Below are positions 38,179-47,825 of a stretch of DNA of 64,000 nucleotides, piece by piece (positions within the stretch are counted from its first letter, which is position 1; every line of letters begins with the position of its first letter). A program made the position numbers and the translations under genes. Under the pieces are notes generated by a model. That model made no database searches and was not told the DNA's origin. It worked only from the letters and a program-made list of their open reading frames with translations. The DNA lies in the NCBI RefSeq assembly GCF_026544205.1, contig NZ_JALNUI010000015.1:31821-95820 (forward strand). Direction: 5' to 3'. The DNA is from Curtobacterium sp. GC_Cur_3 (GTDB lineage Bacteria; Actinomycetota; Actinomycetes; Actinomycetales; Microbacteriaceae).

Positions 38179-38748
38179 ATGGATCCTCGTGCCCTGGCCT
38201 CGGAACAGCTCCGCAGCGGCGAACACCTGCTGTGGGTGGGGCAGAGCGACCCGCGCAAGCTGTTCACCGGGCGGGACGGCTTCCTCATCCCGTTCAGCCT
38301 GTTCTGGTGCGGCTTCATGGCGTTCTGGATGACCGAGGCCGGGACGGACGGTGCGCCTCCGTTCTTCCTGGTGTTCGGCAGCGTCTTCGTGCTCGTCGGC
38401 CTGTACATGCTGGTCGGCCGTTTCCTCGTGAAACGGCACCGCAAGCGCACCGAGGTGTACGCGGTCACCGACCGACGCGTCTTCATCACGAACGGCCGCA
38501 GCACCCGCGAGACCGACGTCCGCCGGACGGACCGGAACGTGCAGTGGACGCACGACCGAGCCCACTGCTCGGTGCAGTGGGAGACGGGGAACTCCGGCGC
38601 ACGGGCGTTCTTCGGGGGAGGCAACCCGCAGGCGGTCTACGCGAACACCGGGCTGGACGGCGTCTTCGGCCCGAGGACCACCGCGTTCTGGGACGTCCCG
38701 GACGGCGACGCGCTGGTCTCGGCGCTCGACGGCGCCTCCGTCCGCTGA
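38179..38748 (+). CDS. PH-domain-like membrane protein
   Basis: 189 residues from the ATG at 38179 (a GTG one codon upstream is an alternative). Two hydrophobic helices at about 35-80 are followed by VYAVTDRRVFITNG, the strand pattern of bacterial pleckstrin-homology-like domains (YdbS/PH type). Function unknown. Confidence 0.7.
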   Translation: MDPRALASEQLRSGEHLLWVGQSDPRKLFTGRDGFLIPFSLFWCGFMAFWMTEAGTDGAPPFFLVFGSVFVLVGLYMLVGRFLVKRHRKRTEVYAVTDRRVFITNGRSTRETDVRRTDRNVQWTHDRAHCSVQWETGNSGARAFFGGGNPQAVYANTGLDGVFGPRTTAFWDVPDGDALVSALDGASVR

Positions 38749-38906
38749 CGGAGCGGCACCGCGGCCCGGTCAGTCAGCACCAGCCGACCGCGCCGACAGG
38801 CGACAGGCCGCTGGGCCGACGGTGCGTCCTGCGTGACAGTTCGGTCACGACTCGTCCAGCGCCCCCACCGCCCGCGCTACGATCGGCCTCGGATCGAGGG
38901 GGAAGC

Positions 38907-39740
38907 ATGATTCGACGGCCGTTCCTGGTCGCACTGGTGGGGAGCGCGGCGCTGGTCGTCACGCTGTCGGGCTGCAGCCTGCTCCGGGGTGGCGACGACC
39001 CACTGCCCGGGCCGAGCCGCGCCGCGTCCACGCCGAGCGCCGCTCCGACCGATGCAGCCCCGGACCCGGACATCGAGAACGCCGCGCTGAACCCGCCACG
39101 CATCGCCGCCGGCACGCTCCTCACCGAGACCGACGTCACTTCGCCGACCGGTCGGACGAGCATCCACGTGCGCGTCCTCGCCGACGCCGACGGCACCTTC
39201 CGCACCGAGCTCTCCGGATGGCGATCCACGGAGTCGCAGGCGATGACGCTCGAGTTCCGCCGTTCGGTCCCGAAGCCCTCGGACGGGTACGGCACGCCGT
39301 ACGGCCAGGTCCAGTGGGCCGCCGGTCAGACACCTCCGGCATCCACCCGGCTCGACGGCGTCGGCGCGCGTCCGGACTTCCTCGAGAGCGTCGTGCTCAT
39401 GCCCACCGTCACGACCGACAGCGACGGCTCGGTGGACAGCGCGTCCTGGGCCGGACACGTCCTGGCGGTCGCACCGCTGACGTGGCACGTCCCGACGCCG
39501 TACCCGGACATGCACGTGACCCTCGGCGAGGCACGGCCCGGCGCCTACGGGATCGTCAGTGCACAGGGCGGCCGCTCCGCGGACTACCTCGTGGCGCACG
39601 GCGACGACCAGGTGACGGTCGCGAAGCGCTTCGGCGTGAGCATCCCCGAGCTCCGGTGGATGAACCCGGACATGCGCACGCTCAACGGCGAGTGGCTGAT
39701 CGAGGGCACGCACCTGAACCTCGACCCGCAGGGGCGCTGA
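38907..39740 (+). CDS. LysM-like lipoprotein
   Basis: 277 residues from the ATG at 38907. The leader ends LVVTLSGC, a lipobox. A Thr/Pro-rich linker follows. The last 50 residues (YLVAHGDDQVTVAKRFGV, then WMNPDM and EGTHLNL) match LysM repeats, which bind peptidoglycan. Probably a cell-wall attached lipoprotein; the middle domain (about 60-200) is not recognised. No partner is obvious. Confidence 0.75.
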   Translation: MIRRPFLVALVGSAALVVTLSGCSLLRGGDDPLPGPSRAASTPSAAPTDAAPDPDIENAALNPPRIAAGTLLTETDVTSPTGRTSIHVRVLADADGTFRTELSGWRSTESQAMTLEFRRSVPKPSDGYGTPYGQVQWAAGQTPPASTRLDGVGARPDFLESVVLMPTVTTDSDGSVDSASWAGHVLAVAPLTWHVPTPYPDMHVTLGEARPGAYGIVSAQGGRSADYLVAHGDDQVTVAKRFGVSIPELRWMNPDMRTLNGEWLIEGTHLNLDPQGR

Positions 39741-39819
39741 GCTACAGCCAGGAGGCCCGACACACCTCCCCGGGTCCGCTACCGTTGTCGGGCACTCGCC
39801 CCACCTCAGGAGGTCCCCC

Positions 39820-40341
39820 GTGACGATCGTCGCAGCAGCTGACGGCTCCGCCCTCGGCAACCCCGGCCCGGCCGGCTGGGCCTGGTACGTCGACGATGAC
39901 CGCTGGGCCGCCGGTGGGTGGCCGCGCGGGACGAACAACCAGGGCGAGCTGACAGCCGTGCTCCAGCTGCTCCGTGCCACCAAGGACACGGGCGAGCCGC
40001 TGCACATCCTCTGCGACAGCCAGTACGCCATCAAGGCCTGCACCGAGTGGCTCGCCGGGTGGAAGCGGAAGAACTGGCGGAAGGCCGACGGCAAGCCCGT
40101 CCTGAACGTGGAGATCATCAAGGAGCTCGACGCCGAGCTGCAGGGCCGCACGGTCACCTTCGAGTGGGTCCGCGGGCACATGGGCCACGAGATGAACGAG
40201 GCCGCCGACGTCCGTGCCCGGGGTGCCGCGACGGCGTACCAGAACCGCACCGACGTCCCGACGGGTCCGGGTTGGCCGGGCGTCGAGGTCGCCGAGCCCG
40301 CAGCGCTCCCCGAGGCCACCCCGCCCGCGACCCTGTTCTGA
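39820..40341 (+). CDS. rnhA: Ribonuclease HI
   Basis: 173 residues from a GTG preceded by AGGAGG. Catalytic acids are in place: Asp8 (AADGSALGNPGP), Glu43 (NQGELTAV), Asp66 (LCDSQYA) and Asp130 (HEMNEAAD), with His120/123 in the RGHMGH loop. It removes RNA from RNA-DNA hybrids. About 20 residues of Pro/Ala-rich tail extend beyond the usual end. Confidence 0.9.
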   Translation: MTIVAAADGSALGNPGPAGWAWYVDDDRWAAGGWPRGTNNQGELTAVLQLLRATKDTGEPLHILCDSQYAIKACTEWLAGWKRKNWRKADGKPVLNVEIIKELDAELQGRTVTFEWVRGHMGHEMNEAADVRARGAATAYQNRTDVPTGPGWPGVEVAEPAALPEATPPATLF

Positions 40342-40435
40342 GCTGACCTCGTCGGGGCGCAGCGGCTCCGAGACTCGGCGCCGAGAACGGGATCCGGTGC
40401 ACCGCACCCAGAACCGGCCCCGGAGACACGACGAA

Positions 40436-40461
40436 GGGCCCGGACTCGAGAGCCCGGACCC
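40436..40461 (-). terminator. Hairpin between rnhA and the small membrane protein
   Basis: On the minus strand GGGTCCGGGCTC can pair with the downstream GAGTCCGGGCCC over 12 positions including two G-U pairs. It follows the stop at 40480 and lies between convergent genes. Confidence 0.5.
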
Positions 40462-40479
40462 GTCGGTCAGTCGGTCGTG

Positions 40480-40731
40480 TCAGTAGGTGCCGTCGCGGCG
40501 GTCCTGCCGAGTGATCTGCTCCCCCGAGGCCGGGTCGACGCCCGAGCGCGTGGTCGTGGTGGTGCGACGGCCGCCGAAGGCCACCGCCAGGCTGATGATG
40601 AGCAGGACGACGCCCGCGGCCATCAGGATGTAGCCGATGAGGCGGAGATCGATGCCTGCGAGCTGGACGTTCAGCGCGAAGGCGACGATCGCGCCGATGA
40701 CGATCAGGGCGATGCTGGATCCGATGCGCAT
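40480..40731 (-). CDS. DUF6458-like two-helix membrane protein
   Basis: 83 residues from the ATG at 40731. SSIALIVIGAIVAFALNV, then IDLRLIGYILMAAGVVLLI, are two helices around a short polar turn; RRTTTTTRSGVDPASGE is the hydrophilic tail. This pattern is a common small actinobacterial membrane protein (DUF6458). Function unknown. Confidence 0.75.
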   Translation of the reverse strand: MRIGSSIALIVIGAIVAFALNVQLAGIDLRLIGYILMAAGVVLLIISLAVAFGGRRTTTTTRSGVDPASGEQITRQDRRDGTY

Positions 40732-40905
40732 GTCGCATTCCTTCCGGTAGGTGGCGCGGCAGACGCTACCCGTCCGCCAGGAGTCCGGCACACCCCCGAA
40801 CGGCCGAAGCACTCGCGGGGCTGGGGTCCGGCGCAGCAGCATCTGACATGTCGTATTCTGGCCGCGACCCGCACACTGCGGGCTGCATCCAGGAAAGAGC
40901 ACCAC

Positions 40906-41974
40906 ATGACTCCCAGCAAGAAGACCATCGGCCTCGTGACGTGCGCCACCGGCGTCGTCCTCGCGTCCCTCGCCTTCGGGCCGGCGGCGAACGCCGCGTC
41001 CATCGAGACCGCGAGCTCGACGGCGCCCGCCGCAAGCAGCTCCACCACCGCCGTCACCGCGCCCGAACTGTCGATCGTGTCGCAGTCCAGCGGTGTCGTC
41101 CAGGTCGGCGTCCGCGCGGCCGCAGACAGTCTCGTGCGGTTCGAGGACGACACCCAACGCACCACGGTCGTCCGCATCCCCCCGTCCGGCTACAACACCG
41201 TGTTCGTCCGCGTGGACGACGACCGGCTCACCACCTTCACGGTGACCTCGGTCCTCGACGGTGAGAGCCTGCAGACCCCGTGGTCGGTCGACACGCGCGA
41301 CCAGGCCCCGGTCGACCCGGGCACCCCCGTCGACCCGGGCACCCCGGGCACCGGCGACGCCCCGACCGTCGTCGTCTCCGGGTACGCCGGGGGCTACGCT
41401 GACCTCGTCGTGACCGGCCCGGCCGGCAAGACCTACGACGTCACCGACGCCGCTGGCCACGTGGTCGGTGGTCGGTGGTGGCATCCTCGGCCGCACCGCT
41501 GCACGGGTGTCAGTCGAGGCCCCGGAGGGCACGATCACCACGTACACGGTCTCCGTGAAGGACGGGCTGAACGTCATCGGTTCGACCACCGTCGAGGTCG
41601 GCCAGTCGTCGAGCACCGAGCCGGACCAGCCGGTCGCACCGTCGCCCGAGCCCGTCGACCCGGGCGAGGGCCAGGACCCGCAGGTCCCGGTCGATCCGGG
41701 CACCCCGATCCCGGAGCAGCCCGGCGACCAGGACGGCTCCGTCGCCGGTGACGTCACGGTCGGCGCCGTCGCGAACGGCCGCGCCGACGTCACGGTCAGC
41801 GGCCCCATCGGAGCGCAGTGGATGATCACCGGCGAGGGTGACTCCTACGTCACCGGCGGGTTCATCGAAGGCCGCAGCATCACCCGCAGCATCGTCGTGG
41901 GGACCGGTTCGGTGAAGACGTTCACGCTCCACATGGCCGGCGGGACGACGACCTTCACGGTCGACGCGGGCTGA
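40906..41974 (+). pseudogene. Exported repeat protein broken by a 7-bp tandem duplication
   Basis: A signal peptide (VTCATGVVLASLAFGPAANA) and Pro/Gly-rich linkers (PVDPGTP repeats) join three beta-rich domains. The reading frame from the ATG at 40906 fails at 41461-41474, where GTGGTCG occurs twice; removing one copy restores GHVVGGGILGRTAARVSVEAPEG and a single 353-residue frame to 41974. As it stands, translation continues out of frame to 41751. It is either a real recent mutation, a phase-variable site or a sequencing error. A terminator hairpin follows at 41988. Confidence 0.75.
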
Positions 41975-41987
41975 CGCCTGCTGACAC

Positions 41988-42021
41988 GAGGAGCCCCCGG
42001 CCGGCTGGCCAGGGGCTCCTC
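41988..42021 (+). terminator. Hairpin after the broken exported protein
   Basis: Perfect 10-bp stem GAGGAGCCCC ... GGGGCTCCTC with a 14-nt loop, 13 bp beyond the stop at 41974, between two converging genes. Confidence 0.75.
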
Positions 42022-42040
42022 CCGCATGCACCACGGTCAG

Positions 42041-42099
42041 ACGACGTGGACCTCGGTCAGTCGACGCGGACCTCGGTCAGTCGACGTCGACCTCGGTCC
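42041..42099. repeat. Three 20-bp tandem repeats at the helicase stop
   Basis: Period exactly 20 bp, units like TCGACGTCGACCTCGGTCAG. On the minus strand each unit reads as a copy of the helicase C-terminus TEVDVD, and the stop codon lies in the repeat, so the array extends the 3' end. Confidence 0.7.
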
Positions 42100-44632
42100 A
42101 CCCGTCGAAGCGCCCGATCTCCGTGACCCGCACGACGGCCTCACCGGCGTCGTCCGAGGCGTCGAGGTCGATCGTCGCCGAGAAGCCGAAGTCCTTGTCG
42201 CCCGCCGGATCCGCGAAGATCTGCCGCGCCCGCCACGTCCGCCCCTGCTCGGACAGGTCGAGGAACTGCATCGACCTGGCGTCGGCATCGATCCCGATGG
42301 TGTCGTGCTCGTCGTAGTACTCCTCGAGCATGAGGTCCCAGGCGGCGCGGTCGAAGCCGGCGGTGGCGTCGAGCTCGCCGAGACCGTCGATGTCGTCGTT
42401 CGCGGCGAGCAGCACCCGCTGGAACAGGGCGTTGCGCACGAGCACCCGGAACGCCCGGACGTTGCCGGTGAGCCGCGCGGGCTGGGGCGGCGCGATCTCC
42501 GCGTGCTCGGCCTCGGCGAGCGCCACGTCCCCGTTCATCAGGGCCTCCCACTCGTCGACCAGCGAGGAGTCGACCTGGCGCACGAGTTCCCCGAGCCACT
42601 CGATCAGGTCGTCGAGCTCCTGGGTGCGCTGCTCGTCCGCGATGGTCTGCCGCATCGTGCGGTAGGCGTCGGAGAGGTAGCGGAGCACGAGCCCCTCCGA
42701 CCGGGTGAGCTGGTAGAACCGCACGAAGTCGCCGAAGGTCATCGCGCGCTCGTACATGTCGCGGACGACGGCCTTGGGCGACAGCGTGAAGTCGAGCACC
42801 CACGGCTGTTCGGCGGCGTAGGCCTCGTACGCGGCGGTCAGGAGTTCGTCGAGGGGCTTCGGGTGGGTCACTTCCTCGAGCAGTTCCATGCGCTCCTCGT
42901 ACTCGATGCCCTCCTGCTTCATCCGTGCGACGGCCTCCCCGCGCTCCTTGAACTGCTGCTGCGACAGGATCGCGCGGGGGTCGTCCAGGGTGGCCTCGAC
43001 GATGGACACCATGTCGAGCGCGTACGTCGGCGAGTCGGGGTCGAGGAGCTCGAACGCCGCCAGCGCGAACGGCGACAGGGGCTGGTTCAGGGCGAAGTTG
43101 GCCTGCAGGTCGACGGTCACACGGTAGGCGCCGTCCACCTTCTCGATCACCCGGGCGTTGATGAGCGTGCGGGCGATCGTCAGGGCGCGACGGGCCATGT
43201 CGAGCTGGCGGGAGCGCGGCTCGTGGTTGTCGAACACCAGCGAGCGGACGTCCTCGAACGCATCGCCACCGCGGCCCACGACGGCGAGCACCATCGCGTG
43301 CGTGATCCGCATCCGGGACACCATCGGCTCGGGCTCGGCGTTGATGAGCCGCTCGAAGGACGCCTGCCCCCAGGAGACGAAGCCCTCGGGTGCCTTCTTG
43401 CGCTTGATCTTGTTCTTCTTCTTCGGGTCGTCCCCGGCCTTCGCCACCGAGCGGGCGTTCTCGATCTCGTGCTCGGGTGCCTCGGCGACGACGTCGCCCT
43501 CGGTGTCGTACCCGGCACGGCCCGCACGTCCGGCGATCTGGTGGAACTCGCGCGCGGACAGCTGGCGCATCCGGGTGCCGTCGAACTTGGTCAGGCCCGT
43601 CAACAGCACCGAGCGGATCGGCACGTTGATGCCGACACCCAGGGTGTCCGTGCCGCAGATGACGGGGAGCAGTCCGCGTTGCGCCAGCTGTTCGACGAGC
43701 CGTCGGTACTTCGGGAGCATGCCCGCGTGGTGCACCCCGATGCCGGCGCGGATCAGGCGGGAGAGCGTCTGCCCGAACCCGGCGCTGAAGCGGAAGGTGG
43801 CGATGGCCTCTGCGATCTGGTCACGGCGTTCGCGCGAGGCGACCTTGGCGGACATGAGCGCCTGCGCGCGCTCGAGTGCGGCGGCCTGGGCGAAGTGCAC
43901 GATGTAGACGGGCGCCTTGCCCTCTTCCAACAGGCGCTCGACGGTCTCCTGCACCGGCGTCATCACGTACTCGTACTCGAGCGGCACCGGGCGCGAGACA
44001 CCGGTCACCCGCGCAGTGGGGCGGCCCGTGCGCCGCGAGAGGTCGTCCGCGATCGTGGTGACGTCCCCGAGCGTCGCCGACATGAGCAGGAACTGCGCAC
44101 GCTCGAGCACGAGCAACGGGACCTGCCAGGCCCACCCGCGGTCGGCGTCGCCGTAGAAGTGGAACTCGTCCATGACCACGACGTCCACGTCCGCGTCGGG
44201 ACCCTGCCGGAGCGCGAGGTTCGCGAGGATCTCCGCCGTGCAGCACACGATCGGGGCGTCCGCGTTGACGCTGGAGTCCCCCGTGACCATGCCGACGTTG
44301 TGGGCGCCGAACAGGTCAACGAGCTGGAAGAACTTCTCCGACACCAGGGCCTTGATCGGCGCGGTGTACCAGCTGCGCTTGCCCTCGGCGAGCGCCGCGA
44401 AGTGCGCGCCGGCCGCGACGAGCGACTTGCCGGTGCCGGTGGGCGTGCTGAGGACGACGTTCGCCCCGGACACCAGCTCGATGACGGCTTCGTCCTGCGC
44501 CGGGTAGAGCGGTCGCCTGCTCGACTCGGCCCAGTCGGCGAAGGCCTGGTAGACGGCGTCGGGGTCGACGACACCGCCGGGGGCCGCCGGCATCGCGGCG
44601 ACGAGCGGAGCAGCAGTGGTGACGTCGGTCAT
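42077..44632 (-). CDS. DEAD/DEAH-box helicase with DUF3516
   Basis: 851 residues from the ATG at 44632. Helicase motifs: I TPTGTGKS, II DEFH, III SATLGD, VI QIAGRAGRAGYDTEG. The KKKNKIKRKK segment (about 410-430) and the C-terminal half match DUF3516, which defines an actinobacterial group related to Ski2-like RNA/DNA helicases. Role unknown; RNA processing or DNA repair are both possible. Its last codons are repeated as a 20-bp tandem array. Confidence 0.85.
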   Translation of the reverse strand: MTDVTTAAPLVAAMPAAPGGVVDPDAVYQAFADWAESSRRPLYPAQDEAVIELVSGANVVLSTPTGTGKSLVAAGAHFAALAEGKRSWYTAPIKALVSEKFFQLVDLFGAHNVGMVTGDSSVNADAPIVCCTAEILANLALRQGPDADVDVVVMDEFHFYGDADRGWAWQVPLLVLERAQFLLMSATLGDVTTIADDLSRRTGRPTARVTGVSRPVPLEYEYVMTPVQETVERLLEEGKAPVYIVHFAQAAALERAQALMSAKVASRERRDQIAEAIATFRFSAGFGQTLSRLIRAGIGVHHAGMLPKYRRLVEQLAQRGLLPVICGTDTLGVGINVPIRSVLLTGLTKFDGTRMRQLSAREFHQIAGRAGRAGYDTEGDVVAEAPEHEIENARSVAKAGDDPKKKNKIKRKKAPEGFVSWGQASFERLINAEPEPMVSRMRITHAMVLAVVGRGGDAFEDVRSLVFDNHEPRSRQLDMARRALTIARTLINARVIEKVDGAYRVTVDLQANFALNQPLSPFALAAFELLDPDSPTYALDMVSIVEATLDDPRAILSQQQFKERGEAVARMKQEGIEYEERMELLEEVTHPKPLDELLTAAYEAYAAEQPWVLDFTLSPKAVVRDMYERAMTFGDFVRFYQLTRSEGLVLRYLSDAYRTMRQTIADEQRTQELDDLIEWLGELVRQVDSSLVDEWEALMNGDVALAEAEHAEIAPPQPARLTGNVRAFRVLVRNALFQRVLLAANDDIDGLGELDATAGFDRAAWDLMLEEYYDEHDTIGIDADARSMQFLDLSEQGRTWRARQIFADPAGDKDFGFSATIDLDASDDAGEAVVRVTEIGRFDGWTEVDVD

Positions 44633-44737
44633 GCACCCATCCTCCCAGCCCGGCACCGGCGGACGGTCGGGAGGCTCGACATCCGTGGACAGTCACCGCA
44701 CCTTCCACAGATCCATGCAGCCGCATAGACTCGGGTT

Positions 44738-45766
44738 GTGCGTGAACTCGGCTTCCTGTCCTTCGTCCCCAACCACGGGGGCGCCGCCGGCGCGGCCGCC
44801 GCCCTGGAGGACGGCCTCCGCCTCTTCGAGACCGCCGAGCGGCTCGGGTACGGCACGGGGTGGGTCCGCGGTCGGCACTTCGAGCCGTTCCTGACGAGCC
44901 CGATGACGTTCTTCGCCGCCGCTGCGCAGCGGACCAGCACGATCGGCTTCGGCACCGCCGTCCTCGGGATGCGCTACGAGGACCCGGTCCGTCTCGCCGA
45001 GGACGCCAGCACGGTCGACCTGCTCAGCGGCGGTCGCGTGCAGCTCGGCATCAGCACGGGGATCGCCGGCTACGGCCCGATCCTCGACCCGGTGTTCGGC
45101 AGTGTCCAGCGGAGCTTCCGCGAGGAGGCCGAGGCTCGGGCAGCACGCCTCCTCGAGGTCCTCGACGGCCAGCCCCTCGGCACCTCGGGCAAGGGCTACG
45201 AGAGCATCCCGGAGGGCACCGACCTCACGCTGCAGCCGCTGAGCCCGGACCTCCGCGGCCGGGTCTGGTGGGGCGGCGGCAGCATGGGCACCGCGGTGCG
45301 CACGGCGGAGAAGGGGCTCCTGCTGCACTGCTCGACCCTCAACACCGAGGACACCGGCGAGCCCTTCGCCGTGGCACAGGCGGCGCAGATCGAGGCCTAC
45401 CGCGCCCGCTTCGCCGAGCTCCAGGCGGCGGGCACACACGTCGGGCGCACCCCGAAGGTCGCAGTCGGACGCATCGTCGTCCCGCTGCTCGACGACCACG
45501 ACCGCGAGGTCCACGAGGAGTTCCTCACCAGCTACGCCTCGGGCATGGACGACGAGGGGCGGCCCCTGTCCGGCACCCCGCCGTTCCGCTTCAGCAAGGT
45601 CGTTGCCGGCGAGCCCGCTGCGATCGTCGAGACCCTGCGCGCAGACCCGGCCGTCACCTCGACGGACGAACTCGTGATCACGCTGCCGGCCAACGGCGAC
45701 GCCGCGTCGCACGAGCGGATCCTGACCGTGATCGCCGAGCAGATCGCGCCGCACCTGGTCCGCTGA
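44738..45766 (+). CDS. Luciferase-like (LLM) flavin-dependent oxidoreductase
   Basis: 342 residues from a GTG. TIM-barrel segments LGFLSFVPNH, GTAVLGMRYEDPVRLAED and LLSGGRVQLGISTG are typical of FMN- or F420-dependent luciferase-like monooxygenases. A similar protein lies at 52226. It diverges from the helicase gene. The substrate cannot be inferred. Confidence 0.85.
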   Translation: MRELGFLSFVPNHGGAAGAAAALEDGLRLFETAERLGYGTGWVRGRHFEPFLTSPMTFFAAAAQRTSTIGFGTAVLGMRYEDPVRLAEDASTVDLLSGGRVQLGISTGIAGYGPILDPVFGSVQRSFREEAEARAARLLEVLDGQPLGTSGKGYESIPEGTDLTLQPLSPDLRGRVWWGGGSMGTAVRTAEKGLLLHCSTLNTEDTGEPFAVAQAAQIEAYRARFAELQAAGTHVGRTPKVAVGRIVVPLLDDHDREVHEEFLTSYASGMDDEGRPLSGTPPFRFSKVVAGEPAAIVETLRADPAVTSTDELVITLPANGDAASHERILTVIAEQIAPHLVR

Positions 45767-45774
45767 CGAGGACA

Positions 45775-45823
45775 TCCGGCGGGAGCTCACTCGGGGTGGT
45801 GGGGCCCGGGGCCCCCCGCCGGA
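45775..45823 (+). terminator. Terminator hairpin of the LLM gene
   Basis: TCCGGCGGG ... CCCGCCGGA encloses a GC-rich inner helix, 8 bp after the stop. No U-run. Confidence 0.6.
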
Positions 45824-45994
45824 TGACCATCTCGACCCTGATCCGCCCGAGATGGCATCCTCATCGTTCCACCTACCGTGCGGTTTGTCACAATCACGCG
45901 GTCCCGCTCCCAGGCAATCGTGATGAAGCGTCATGACTTTGTCCGAGAACGGCAGAAGTCGTCCAGGAACGGAACCGCGAGGACGCTGAACGAC

Positions 45995-46026
45995 GATGCG
46001 CCCCCGCGAGAACGCAGGGGCGCATC
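45995..46026. terminator. Free-standing perfect hairpin
   Basis: GATGCGCCCC ... GGGGCGCATC, 10-bp stem and 12-nt loop, over 170 bp from the nearest gene. Confidence 0.5.
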
Positions 46027-46239
46027 TGACGCACCGGGACCGCCGGGGCTCCATCGGCCGGATCAGGAGGCCGCGTCGCTCACACGGCGATCCCTTGGCG
46101 GTGCGCGCGTCGACGGTAACCAGCCGCCTGACGCTGGCGTCCATGCTAGTGAATGGATCTGGAGATGGCACGGAAAACGGATGGGCGACTGCTCAGGAGC
46201 CTGCGAAGTGCCCCGACCGCCCGGCGGTACAGTCCTGCC

Positions 46240-46836
46240 ATGACACGACGGGGTTCCTACGCGAAGGGCATCGCCAAGCGCGAGCAGATCCTCACCGTCG
46301 CGCTCGAACTCGTCGCCCGCCAGGGCTTCCGGCGCACCAGCATCCGGGACATCTCCGAAGCCGTCGGGCTCACACAGGCCGGACTCCTGCACTACTTCGA
46401 GTCCAAGGACGAGCTCTGGGTCGAGATCCTCCGGCGACGCGACGTCATCGACGACGCCACCGACTGGGACGCCGGGGACCCCGCCGAGCTCCTCGCCGCG
46501 ATCGTCCGGCACAACGCCGAGGTGCCCGGCCTCGTGCAGATGTTCGTCAACCTGTCGGCCGCAGCGGCCACGGACCCGGAGCACCCCGCGCACGACTACT
46601 TCCGCGAGCGCTACGAGAAGTCCCGGCGGGTCCTGGCCGCCGACTTCCGCCGCATGCAGGAGGACGGACGACTCCGCACCGACGTCGACCCCGAGGAGCT
46701 CACGAGCGTCCTGCTCGCCGTCTCCGACGGCATGCAGATCCAGTGGCTCTTCGACCCGAGCCGCGACATGGCCGCGCACGTCGAGCTGGTCGCCCGACTG
46801 GCGATCGCCCAGGTCGCCGCTGCGTCCGCCTCCTGA
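46240..46836 (+). CDS. TetR family regulator
   Basis: 198 residues from the ATG at 46240. The HTH reads ILTVALELVARQGFRRTSIRDIS, then EAVGLTQAGLLHYFESKDELW. The effector domain is helical with a C-terminal segment MQIQWLFDPSRDMAAHVELVARL typical of the TetR_C groups around sugar/aromatic catabolic genes. It precedes the epimerase/dehydratase gene by 118 bp and may control it. Confidence 0.85.
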   Translation: MTRRGSYAKGIAKREQILTVALELVARQGFRRTSIRDISEAVGLTQAGLLHYFESKDELWVEILRRRDVIDDATDWDAGDPAELLAAIVRHNAEVPGLVQMFVNLSAAAATDPEHPAHDYFRERYEKSRRVLAADFRRMQEDGRLRTDVDPEELTSVLLAVSDGMQIQWLFDPSRDMAAHVELVARLAIAQVAAASAS

Positions 46837-46954
46837 CGACCGGCCGGGAGGCCCGGCGCACCCTCGGCACAGCAGGGCACCGTCAGTACCTGGCTGCGTC
46901 CACCCCCGCACGGCAGGATGGGCGCACAGCAACTCGACGATGAGCGGAGGCGCG

Positions 46955-47818
46955 ATGACTCGCGTAGTGGTGACCGGCGGCAGCGGCAAGCTCGGACGAG
47001 CGGTGGTGCGCGACCTCGACGAACACGGGTACGACGTCGTCCTGCTCGACCGGGTCCCGTCGCCCGACAAGCCCGAACGGGTGCAGTTCGTCCGCATCGA
47101 CCTGACCGACTACGGGCAGGTGCTGAACGCCTTCATCGGAGTCGACGACCGCTACGACCACGTCGACGCGGTCGTGCACCTGGCCGCCGTGCCCGCTCCC
47201 GGGCAGGTGCCGGACGTGGCGCTCATCACGAACAACGTCACCGCGTCGATCAACGTGTTCCACGCCGCCCGCGCGGCGAAGATCCGGAACGTGGTGTGGG
47301 CGTCGAGCGAGACCCTGCTCGGCATCCCGATGGGCGAGCACCACCCGCCCTACCTCCCCGTCGACGAGGACTTCCCGGTTCGCCCGCAGTCCTCGTACTC
47401 CCTCGGCAAGGCCGTGGAGGAGGAGATGGCGCGGCACTTCACGCGCTGGGACCCGACGCTGAAGATGATCGGGCTGCGGTTCTCGAACGTCATGGACGAG
47501 ACCGACTACCCGTCGTACCCGTGGGACGCGACGCCCGAGGCGAAGACCTTCAACCTGTGGTCCTACATCGACTCCCGCGACGGCGCCCAGGCCGTGCGCA
47601 AGGCCGTCGAGAGCGAGCTCACCGGCTTCGAGGCCTTCGTGATCGCCAGCCCGGACACGGTGATGGACACCCCGACCCTCGAGCTCGTCGAGCGCTTCGT
47701 GCCCGACATCGAGCGCCGCTCGGACATCGACGGCGTGAGCTCCCTGCTGTCGTCGGAGAAGGCCCGCGAACTGCTCGGCTACGACCCGCAGCACTCCTGG
47801 CGCGACCACCGCTCCTGA
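46955..47818 (+). CDS. NAD-dependent epimerase/dehydratase
   Basis: 287 residues; the ATG at 46955 is preceded at ideal distance by GGAGG, hence chosen over an ATG at 46940. Rossmann motif VVVTGGSGKLGRAVV and the SYSLGKAVEE active-site YxxxK-type motif (SYSLGK) define an extended SDR. Related proteins act on uronic acids or nucleotide sugars; exact substrate unknown. Its likely regulator is the TetR upstream. Confidence 0.85.
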   Translation: MTRVVVTGGSGKLGRAVVRDLDEHGYDVVLLDRVPSPDKPERVQFVRIDLTDYGQVLNAFIGVDDRYDHVDAVVHLAAVPAPGQVPDVALITNNVTASINVFHAARAAKIRNVVWASSETLLGIPMGEHHPPYLPVDEDFPVRPQSSYSLGKAVEEEMARHFTRWDPTLKMIGLRFSNVMDETDYPSYPWDATPEAKTFNLWSYIDSRDGAQAVRKAVESELTGFEAFVIASPDTVMDTPTLELVERFVPDIERRSDIDGVSSLLSSEKARELLGYDPQHSWRDHRS

Positions 47819-47825
47819 GCCCGGG

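Larger units (their letters stand above)
45767..46239. other. Gene-free 473 bp with two hairpins
   Basis: The hairpin at 45775-45823 (9-bp outer stem TCCGGCGGG/CCCGCCGGA around a GGGGCCCCGG-like inner stem) is a likely terminator of the LLM gene. A second perfect hairpin (10 bp) lies at 45995-46026. The rest contains no supported gene. A small RNA ending at the second hairpin is possible but unproven. Confidence 0.5.
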
